From Cyclobacteriaceae bacterium (GTDB lineage Bacteria; Bacteroidota; Bacteroidia; Cytophagales; Cyclobacteriaceae), in assembly GCA_016787755.1 (NCBI GenBank), contig JAEUUA010000005.1, positions 62,001 through 126,000 on the forward strand: a stretch of 64,000 nt of DNA. The letters are read 5' to 3'. Shown one piece after another: positions 57,518-64,000 of this stretch (the stretch's first letter is position 1; each line of letters starts with the position of its first letter). A model generated the notes under the pieces. The model searched no databases. It was not told the origin of the DNA and saw only the letters and a list, made by a program, of their open reading frames with translations. Position numbers and translations under genes: made by a program.

Positions 57518-58345
57518 TTAAGCTAAGTCGGCAAAAAAATCTTCTGTTTTCCTAAAATAAACCAGGCCAGCAACCAGGAAGACTAACCCTGAGGCCAAAC
57601 TTATGAAGAATAGAGTTGTTTCTGGAAATAGACCGGTAAGGGGCATTCTGAATAATTCAATTGCGGCATAAACAGGTGAAAGGGCAATCACATATTTAAG
57701 TGCGTTATGGGGTAGCATATCAACTGGGTAAATAACCGGGGTAAGAAATAACAATGCCTGGATAAGAAAAGGCACGATGTATCTAAAGTCTCTATACTTT
57801 ACATTTAATGCAGCTAACAAACTTCCAGGGCCTAATGTTGCCATAAAACCAATTACAACCGATAATGGCCAACACCACAGAACTTTCCACGAAACCGGTT
57901 GATCATAGAATATCATAAGGATGATAAATAATAAGAAGGCCATTAAAAAATCAAATAAAGCCCCAAACACGGATGAAACAGGAATGACAATACGAGGAAA
58001 ATAAATTTTCTTGATTATTGAAGCATTATTAATCATGCTGTTTGACGCATTTATCAATCCGGATGAAAAAATATTCCAGACCAACAGCCCAGAATACACA
58101 AATAATGGATAAGGAATATTTTGAGATGGAACGTTAAGCGTTCTCCCGAAAAACAAAGTAAATATTGCCATCATGAGTAATGGCTGAAGGATTGCCCATA
58201 AAAAACCAAGCACGGTTTGCTTATACTTAACCTTAATGTCTCGCCAGGTAAAGAAATAGAACAATTCTTTAAATCGCCAGATCTCACTCCAATTTAAAAC
58301 CTTGTTACCAGACGGTTCAATACTATATTCAATTTCATTAGACAT
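57518..58345 (-). CDS. wzm: Polysaccharide ABC exporter permease (Wzm, ABC-2 type)
   Basis: 275 residues with six transmembrane helices and the ABC-2 family motif 'DIKVKYKQTVLGFLWAILQPLLMMAIFTLFFG' at the N-terminus, and 'YRDFRYIVPFLIQALLFLTPVIYP' near residue 190. It translocates undecaprenyl-linked polysaccharide across the inner membrane with Wzt. First gene of the minus-strand operon of ten genes extending to the PKD protein. Its ATG is 52 bases from the ATG of the divergent glycosyltransferase, a shared regulatory gap. Confidence 0.92.
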   Translation of the reverse strand: MSNEIEYSIEPSGNKVLNWSEIWRFKELFYFFTWRDIKVKYKQTVLGFLWAILQPLLMMAIFTLFFGRTLNVPSQNIPYPLFVYSGLLVWNIFSSGLINASNSMINNASIIKKIYFPRIVIPVSSVFGALFDFLMAFLLFIILMIFYDQPVSWKVLWCWPLSVVIGFMATLGPGSLLAALNVKYRDFRYIVPFLIQALLFLTPVIYPVDMLPHNALKYVIALSPVYAAIELFRMPLTGLFPETTLFFISLASGLVFLVAGLVYFRKTEDFFADLA

Positions 58346-58397
58346 AAACTCCAGAAAGAATTTCGACTACAATTACCGATTTTCGTGCCAAGTTACT

Positions 58398-59474
58398 ATG
58401 AAAATACTCTTCCTTATACCCTATCCGCTGAAAGAATCGCCCTCACAGCGGTTTAGATTTGAACAATACACGGAAGTACTTATTCAAGCAGGGCACACCG
58501 TGAGATCTCAGTCATTCCTGAATTCCCATAATTGGTCTTTTTTTTTCAAATCGGGACATTTTTTACATAAAGGAAGTGCGGTGTTTTCCGGATTTATTAA
58601 GAGACTTACCATGTTGCTTATTGTAGCGAAATATGATTTTGTTTTCATTCATAGGGAAACATTACCGATCGGCTTCCCTGTATTTGAATGGATGATTGCA
58701 AAAATCTGGCGCAAAAAAATAATCTATGATTTCGATGATGCCATCTGGTTAACCGACCTGCAAGATGAGAGCAGTCTTATGCGGTTACTTAAATGGAGAC
58801 AAAAAGTAAAAACCATTTGTCGGTTAAGTTATAAAGTAAGCTGTGGTAATCATTACCTGCAAGATTATGCCAAACAATACAACAGCCAGGTAATCTATAA
58901 TCCTACCACATTGGATTGTGAGCATTGGCACAACCCCGACCTGCATAAAATCTCAAAACAGGCCGGGCAGGTTGTAATTGGATGGACAGGCTCACACTCC
59001 ACGCTAAAATATTTGACCCTGATTGAACCTGTTTTAAAAAAAATTCAGAATCAGTTCCCTTTTGTGTCTTTCCTGATCATTGCCGATCAACCGCCCCCTA
59101 TAAAGTTAGAAAGACTCTCCTTCTTAACATGGAATCCGCACACAGAAATTGAAGACCTGCTTAACATCGATATTGGAATTATGCCCCTGCCCGATGATGA
59201 ATGGGCGAAAGGGAAATGTGGATTTAAAGCGTTGCAATACATGGCTTTGAAAATACCGGCAATTGCATCTCCTGTTGGTGTTAATCCAGAAATCATTGAT
59301 CATACGATTAACGGATACCTTGCTGCAACTGAGCACGAGTGGTATAATTATTTGAGCCAACTCATTATCAATCCAACGTTAAGAATAAACATGGGAATAG
59401 CTGGCAGGCAAAAAGTGGTCAGGTCTTATTCTGTTTCATCCAATACAGCCAATTTCCTCTCGTTATTCGAATAG
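58398..59474 (+). CDS. Glycosyltransferase family 4 protein (divergent)
   Basis: 358 residues from ATG 58398 (MKILFLIPYPLKESPSQRFRFEQY). Upstream in-frame codons lie inside the divergent wzm gene and are rejected. The N-terminal 'RFRFEQYTEVLIQAGHTV', 'KKIIYDFDDAIWLTD' and C-terminal 'GFKALQYMALKIPAIASPVGVNPEIIDHTINGYLA' match GT4-like enzymes of surface-glycan loci. It is the only plus-strand gene of the locus and its last 49 bases overlap the convergent GT-C-like membrane gene, so the two mRNAs are complementary there. Substrate unknown. Confidence 0.87.
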   Translation: MKILFLIPYPLKESPSQRFRFEQYTEVLIQAGHTVRSQSFLNSHNWSFFFKSGHFLHKGSAVFSGFIKRLTMLLIVAKYDFVFIHRETLPIGFPVFEWMIAKIWRKKIIYDFDDAIWLTDLQDESSLMRLLKWRQKVKTICRLSYKVSCGNHYLQDYAKQYNSQVIYNPTTLDCEHWHNPDLHKISKQAGQVVIGWTGSHSTLKYLTLIEPVLKKIQNQFPFVSFLIIADQPPPIKLERLSFLTWNPHTEIEDLLNIDIGIMPLPDDEWAKGKCGFKALQYMALKIPAIASPVGVNPEIIDHTINGYLAATEHEWYNYLSQLIINPTLRINMGIAGRQKVVRSYSVSSNTANFLSLFE

Positions 59475-60757
59475 CTTAGGATGTTTCCCATTGCTAACAC
59501 ATAAAATGGAAGTAGCGGAATTTTATACCTGGCTAAAGTTCCAAAATTAAAGGTGGATACGCCTACTGCAAACGCAAACGTCAGGCTAAAGACCAGGCAA
59601 AATATAACAGTCGGATCGCGGAGCGCCCTAAAAATTAACAGGCGTTTGTTCACAATGACGTAAAACGTTAGTAGAATCAAGATTAAGCTTTCAAAAGATG
59701 AAAGCAACATTAATGGATTTCTTACCTCCCATAGGTAGGGTCTAAAAAGTGAAACATTGATCGCCTCGGGGGCTTTACTCATCATGCCATTAAAGGTGCC
59801 ATCAAGTTCTCCCAAACTATATCCACTGCCTGCATCTCTGCCGCTGTAAAACCCAATGTCGTACGCAGTAATCCTTGCCGTCAACGCCAATCTATTCACG
59901 GAATAGCGGGCATCATCTTCACCAATTAGTATAATGGAATAATAGCCTGATGCAATTAATAACATGACAGCCAGAGGCGTTATCAATAATTTAAGTACGG
60001 TAGATCTAATTTTAGCGAGCCTATTAGCATACACCCACAGGATAGCAGCAGGCATATAACAAAGCAAAATATATTTTTTGACAGAGAACAAAATCCAAAT
60101 ACTCAAAATCATAAGCAGCAAAACACTGATCGAAAACTTCCTGCGAAAAAAGAGATAGCTAAGTGAATAGGTGAGAAACCCGATGCTCGAAAATGTGAGT
60201 GTATCTTTCATTAAACCTGAACCCCAAAACACTACAGATGGAATAAAGAGAGTTGCCAAAGCCTGCCACGAATACAGCTCAGGCGACCTTTCGTAGAAAG
60301 CAAGAAACAAGGCCCATCCCCCCGCAAATGAAATAAGAGCAAACAATAGTGCAGTGGCAGAATACGTAGAGAATGTGATAAGATCAAACAAAGCTGCCAT
60401 CTGAACAACAAAGTAAGAGGCAGGATCTTGAAAGAAAACAATTTTTGAAGCGTATTGATAAATTCCAGGTGAATAGTTTCCGTGAGAAAATAGTAACGTA
60501 ATCCCTTTTACTGGCGAATCCATAAAAGCCTCCCAAATATGACGGCTACCATGCGTGTGATAATTATACGTATCGCCTCCATCATAGTAAAATTGATAAA
60601 GTATACCGAGCGCCAGAGCAGCGATAAGTTTTATGAGTAAGGCTGGGAAAAAATACTTTTTAGTAGTTGAGTCTGTAAAATAAGGCCTGACCAAATAGGC
60701 ACTCACGCAAATACCAATTAATAAAATAGGGGTAACAATAAAATCGCGCAGTTCCAC
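59426..60757 (-). CDS. Multi-pass membrane protein of the polysaccharide locus (GT-C-like or polymerase)
   Basis: 443 residues, about ten to twelve transmembrane helices. An acidic 'YYDGGDTYNYHTHGSRH' loop follows the second helix, at the position where GT-C glycosyltransferases keep a catalytic Asp. Later loops include 'SVKKYILLCYMP' and a long extracytoplasmic segment with 'AGSGYSLGELDGTFNG'. It could be a GT-C sugar transferase or an O-antigen polymerase; the sequence alone does not decide. The start seems to be GTG at 60757 (VELRDF). It lies next to the glycosyltransferase operon and convergent with the plus-strand GT. Confidence 0.6.
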   Translation of the reverse strand: MELRDFIVTPILLIGICVSAYLVRPYFTDSTTKKYFFPALLIKLIAALALGILYQFYYDGGDTYNYHTHGSRHIWEAFMDSPVKGITLLFSHGNYSPGIYQYASKIVFFQDPASYFVVQMAALFDLITFSTYSATALLFALISFAGGWALFLAFYERSPELYSWQALATLFIPSVVFWGSGLMKDTLTFSSIGFLTYSLSYLFFRRKFSISVLLLMILSIWILFSVKKYILLCYMPAAILWVYANRLAKIRSTVLKLLITPLAVMLLIASGYYSIILIGEDDARYSVNRLALTARITAYDIGFYSGRDAGSGYSLGELDGTFNGMMSKAPEAINVSLFRPYLWEVRNPLMLLSSFESLILILLTFYVIVNKRLLIFRALRDPTVIFCLVFSLTFAFAVGVSTFNFGTLARYKIPLLPFYVLAMGNILSYSNNERKLAVLDETE

Positions 60758-60920
60758 TTAAAATAAAAGATTCATCGGATAAAGGTAAGAATACAACAGA
60801 ATAATTCGAATCCATTACCTCTTCGATAGAAAGACACCGATGAGTGACGAACTATAGCTACACCTATCATCAAGGGTACTTGATAAATTTTTATAGAAAA
60901 AGAACAATTACCACACAGTT

Positions 60921-62126
60921 TCAATCCCCCTTCTCCAAATTCTTCAATCGTTTTTTTGCGTCCTTATACGCTTCGTCCTTTCTCCCGGCCTTTTTCTTTA
61001 CTTCTTGAAAGTATCGTTTAGCTTCCGCTCTGTTTCCCTGCTTCTCGTTGATCTCGCCCAGAGAGATTAATGAAAATAAATAATAGCCCGATTCCGTAGC
61101 CCCAATTTCTTCGGCATACTTTACGGCCAGCATATAATAGTTTTTAGCATCATCCAACCTACGTTGATTTTCATAAAGCTGCCCTAGAAAAAAAGCAGCA
61201 TATCTACCGCTCGTAGCCTCATATCCTATCTGAGCACTATCAATGCGCATAATTATTTTCTTACATTGAATTTCCAATTCAGGAAAATAGCCCCGCGAAT
61301 ACAACACTCGCGCATAATAGCGATGGAAGTACGGATTGTCCGGATAGGTTTGATAAAGATACTCCGCAAGTTGAAAAGCCCGTACCTGATCATTCTCGTA
61401 ACTATTTAAAATTCGCATGAGCCAAACCATCGCTTCGGTGCGCGTATAAAATGCGTTGTATGAAACTTCTTTGAGCTGTTCTAATCCTAATTTTTTATCA
61501 CCTTTTCGGAAAAACCACATGATGGGTTTTAATGAAGCATAATTTTCTGGTACCCAAACTGAAAAATAATTATAGAGTCCATCCCCAAAAAGTAACTCAG
61601 GGCTGAGATAATCTTTCTCCCTGCATACCTCCATGTAATTCAACGCAGACTTTCCCTCCACAGCGGCTTTGCGCCAATTCTTGCGTTCTTCATCCGAATA
61701 CAACCTGCCTTTAAATCCATGCGCTGCGGCTAAAAAAAAGGCGGCTTCAATTTTATATTCAGGTACTTTCTGATAGAGATTTTCGGCCATCATAATGGAG
61801 CTATCCATGTAGGCAATAAAACGATCATCGTATTTTGTTTCCTTGGTGTTGGGCATAATCTTCCACCATTCGCTCAATCCCAACAAAAAATAAGGCAAGG
61901 GATGCCATTTATACTTTTGTTTAAACCATCGAAACTGTTGTTCGGCCTTCCCAAACTTAAAATTGTAGAGATCGTTTAGCGCATCACTGATCTCCATTTG
62001 CATGGCCACATTGTTGATCAGCACGATGGAAGTATCCTTCCTGGTTTGTGCGAATAATCGCTCACTCACCAGGCCGGCCTGTAAAATCAGAATAACATGA
62101 ATGAATTTCAGAGCAAAGAATCGCAC
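60921..62126 (-). CDS. Secreted TPR-repeat protein
   Basis: 401 residues. A signal peptide ends near residue 27 (RLFAQ). TPR-like helical pairs follow: 'LYNFKFGKAEQQFRWFKQKYKWHPLPYFLLGLSEWW', 'PYFHRYYARVLYSRGYFPELEIQCKKI', 'ARLGQLYENQRRLDDAKNYYMLAVKY' style and 'ISLGEINEKQGNRAEAKRYFQEVKK'. Function unknown; this resembles Bacteroidetes outer-membrane-associated TPR proteins. The start is GTG at 62126 (V/MRFFALKF). It reads away from a 58-base gap shared with the plus-strand membrane protein gene. Confidence 0.82.
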   Translation of the reverse strand: MRFFALKFIHVILILQAGLVSERLFAQTRKDTSIVLINNVAMQMEISDALNDLYNFKFGKAEQQFRWFKQKYKWHPLPYFLLGLSEWWKIMPNTKETKYDDRFIAYMDSSIMMAENLYQKVPEYKIEAAFFLAAAHGFKGRLYSDEERKNWRKAAVEGKSALNYMEVCREKDYLSPELLFGDGLYNYFSVWVPENYASLKPIMWFFRKGDKKLGLEQLKEVSYNAFYTRTEAMVWLMRILNSYENDQVRAFQLAEYLYQTYPDNPYFHRYYARVLYSRGYFPELEIQCKKIIMRIDSAQIGYEATSGRYAAFFLGQLYENQRRLDDAKNYYMLAVKYAEEIGATESGYYLFSLISLGEINEKQGNRAEAKRYFQEVKKKAGRKDEAYKDAKKRLKNLEKGD

Positions 62127-62184
62127 ACGGTGTTACTTTTTCAACTAAACAAAAACTTACCTTCGCGTTAACAAAAAAACGAAG

Positions 62185-62814
62185 ATGGCAAACGAAATTG
62201 AAAGCTCGCTCTTTTCAACTAATAAAATCCCAACATTTATTATCCTTTGTTTACTCACCCTCCTCTTGCTGTATATCAAGATTTCATTTATTGAACAGGA
62301 AACTGCCGCCTTTGAGTTCCTGCAAGACAGGCCTGAAGGCACTGTATTGAAAATGATTAGTGCCCTTCAATTTTTTTCAATACCCTTGATCTACCTATGG
62401 AAATTTACGGTAATCGGATTTGTAATCTGGGTAGGTTCCTTCATGTTTGGCTTTCGCATCACCTTTAGCCAATGCTGGAGCGTGGTAATGGCCGCAGAGT
62501 TCATTTTTCTGATTCCTGAATTTTTGAAGATAGTCTGGTTCATGTTCATTGAAACTGATCCAACACTTCCGCAGATCAAAGCTTTTTACCCCTTTTCGCT
62601 AATAAACTTGGTGGACTATACCGCCATCGCTAAACGGTATGCCTATCCGCTTAAAGCAATCAGCATTTTTGAATTTTTTTACGTACTTGTTTTGGTAAAT
62701 GGCGTACACCATTATGCCAGACGAGATAAACGGGCAGCCTGGTGGATTGTTTCGGCCTCCTATATCCTTATTTTTCTTTTGTGGCTTCTGTTCTACATCA
62801 TTGTTTATAAGTAA
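62185..62814 (+). CDS. Hypothetical five-helix membrane protein
   Basis: 209 residues with about five transmembrane helices (roughly residues 17-36, 62-80, 90-105, 110-125 and 185-207). It resembles Yip1/DUF-type integral membrane proteins, but no diagnostic motif is visible. The N-terminal 15 residues (MANEIESSLFSTNKI) are cytosolic and polar. It stands alone, divergent from the TPR gene and 143 bases before the DUF2723 gene. No function is assigned. Confidence 0.7.
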   Translation: MANEIESSLFSTNKIPTFIILCLLTLLLLYIKISFIEQETAAFEFLQDRPEGTVLKMISALQFFSIPLIYLWKFTVIGFVIWVGSFMFGFRITFSQCWSVVMAAEFIFLIPEFLKIVWFMFIETDPTLPQIKAFYPFSLINLVDYTAIAKRYAYPLKAISIFEFFYVLVLVNGVHHYARRDKRAAWWIVSASYILIFLLWLLFYIIVYK

Positions 62815-62957
62815 CAGAGCTTCTCAACTTTTTCGACTATTTATACATCTCAGATGCTTACCTTGTTGCGTTTGATCTTCCTGATTACTATCGGGATTTA
62901 TACTTATCAATAAACTATTTTTCTCTATTTTCGCCCTCTAATTTCAATGAAATCGGC

Positions 62958-64000
62958 ATGAATTTTCAAAAAGCAAATAACATTACGGGTTGGCTGGCAT
63001 TTTTGGTGGCTCTTGTTACGTACTGGCTCACCATGGAGGAAACTGCCAGTTACTGGGATTGTGGAGAATTCATAGCAGTTTCTTATAAACTACAAGTACC
63101 ACATCCGCCCGGAGCACCTCTGTTTTTGTTGATGGGTCGCATTTTTTCATTTCTAGCCTTGGGCGATGTAACCCGGGTAGCGTATTGGATCAATTTCATG
63201 AGTGTGTTGGCAAGTGCATTCACGATCTTATTTCTATTTTGGTCTATCACCTTATTTGGTCGCAAAATGATGGGCATAACAAAAGATGCTGATCTTACTG
63301 AAACCAATATTTGGGTGTTGATGGGCGCGGGATTAGTGGGTTCGCTGGCGTATACTTTTTCCGATTCATTCTGGTTTTCGGCAGTGGAAGCTGAAGTATA
63401 TGCGATGTCATCATTCTTCACCGCTTTTGTAGTGTGGGGTATTTTAAAGTGGGATGTAATTGAAGACGAAAGCAAGGCCAACCGATGGCTATTATTGATG
63501 GCTTATATGGTTGGGCTTTCCATCGGAGTCCACTTGCTAAATCTTGTTGCATTGCCTGCATTGGGCTTAATTTATTATTTCAAAAAATTCAAGCCGTCCT
63601 TCTGGGGTGTTATTGCAGCACTTGGTATCAGTGGCGGACTCGTCCTGTTTATTAATGATTTTATTGTTCCTGGTTTACCTACTATTGCTGGTAATTTCGA
63701 AATATTCTTTGTCAATACGTTGGGATTGTTCTTTGGATCAGGTGCCCTGATATTTTTCCTTATCATAATTGCCGGGTTGATTTATGGAATCTACTACACG
63801 CAAAAGAATAACAAACCAATTTTAAACACCTTCATTCTGGCCACAACTTTTATCTTAATTGGATATGCTTCTTATACTATGGTCATTATTCGCTCCAACT
63901 ACGATACACTTATTAATGAAAATGCCCCAAAAGATGTAATGAGTTTTATTCGCTACCTAAAGCGTGAGCAATATGGAAGCCGCCCTCTGTTGTATGGCCC
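62958..64000 (+). CDS. DUF2723 / GT117-like membrane protein (3' end outside window)
   Basis: At least 347 residues, open to the window edge, starting ATG 62958 (MNFQKANNITGWLAFLVALVTYWLT). The N-terminal signature 'TASYWDCGEFIAVSYKLQVPHPPGAPLFLLMGRIFS' is the hallmark of DUF2723, now assigned to protein O-mannosyltransferases of family GT117 (TMEM260-like), with an Asp in the first extracytoplasmic loop. Many transmembrane helices follow. Bacteroidetes use such enzymes in general O-glycosylation of exported proteins. No frameshift is visible up to 64000. The specific sugar is inferred. Confidence 0.9.
   Translation, partial: MNFQKANNITGWLAFLVALVTYWLTMEETASYWDCGEFIAVSYKLQVPHPPGAPLFLLMGRIFSFLALGDVTRVAYWINFMSVLASAFTILFLFWSITLFGRKMMGITKDADLTETNIWVLMGAGLVGSLAYTFSDSFWFSAVEAEVYAMSSFFTAFVVWGILKWDVIEDESKANRWLLLMAYMVGLSIGVHLLNLVALPALGLIYYFKKFKPSFWGVIAALGISGGLVLFINDFIVPGLPTIAGNFEIFFVNTLGLFFGSGALIFFLIIIAGLIYGIYYTQKNNKPILNTFILATTFILIGYASYTMVIIRSNYDTLINENAPKDVMSFIRYLKREQYGSRPLLYG

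Overview
The window looks like a chromosomal segment of a Bacteroidetes bacterium, probably of the Cytophagales type. The evidence is a type IX secretion (T9SS) C-terminal sorting domain on a PKD-repeat protein, promoters of the form TTTG-N19/20-TAnnTTTG, a DUF3467 gene between rpoC and rpsL, a fused DAHP synthase/chorismate mutase, a RAYT-type REP transposase, and a DUF2723 (GT117) protein. This placement is inferred from gene content only.

Layout. 1-4003: a large secreted beta-repeat surface protein on the minus strand, running off the left edge and interrupted by an apparent frameshift near 232. 4242-7344: small membrane proteins of unknown function and a REP-associated transposase with palindromes on both sides. 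7400-12967: a giant alpha-2-macroglobulin-like protein with a thioester motif. 13193-14822: an AT-rich accessory patch with a decayed HNH endonuclease gene (at least four frame breaks) and a MazEF-type toxin-antitoxin pair with a repeated operator-like motif. 14886-15605: a VanY-type peptidase. 15676-19893: the Phe/Tyr operon pheA-aminotransferase-tyrA-DAHP synthase/chorismate mutase. Its leader carries an unannotated 24-residue peptide with seven consecutive Phe/Tyr codons, followed by a strong terminator hairpin, which is the architecture of transcription attenuation.

20074-40013 is the information-processing core: rpsL-rpsG-fusA-rpsJ; tRNA-Trp-secE-nusG-rplK-rplA-rplJ-rplL-rpoB-rpoC; tRNA-Tyr-Gly-Thr-tuf; and recF with a DUF721 gene. 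Three very similar promoters precede these units. Conspicuous hairpins sit at the rplL-rpoB, rpoB-rpoC and rpoC-DUF3467 junctions, and two copies of a dispersed palindromic repeat lie between the tRNA genes.

40116-45793 holds metabolic genes: pyruvate dehydrogenase E1 alpha (or a related 2-oxo acid dehydrogenase E1), a TPR protein, ribH, icd, panB, a PyrR-like phosphoribosyltransferase and an Lrp/AsnC regulator. 45908-60757 is a surface-polysaccharide locus. A tightly overlapping minus-strand operon encodes an ABC-2 exporter (Wzm/Wzt with a glycan-binding tail), four glycosyltransferases and three methyltransferases, and ends in the T9SS-exported PKD protein. A further glycosyltransferase is divergent, and a multi-spanning membrane protein converges on it. 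The window ends with a TPR protein, a small membrane protein and the start of a DUF2723 O-mannosyltransferase-like gene that runs off the right edge.

The most interesting item is the putative aromatic leader-peptide attenuator upstream of pheA. No defence island, CRISPR array or complete prophage was seen.
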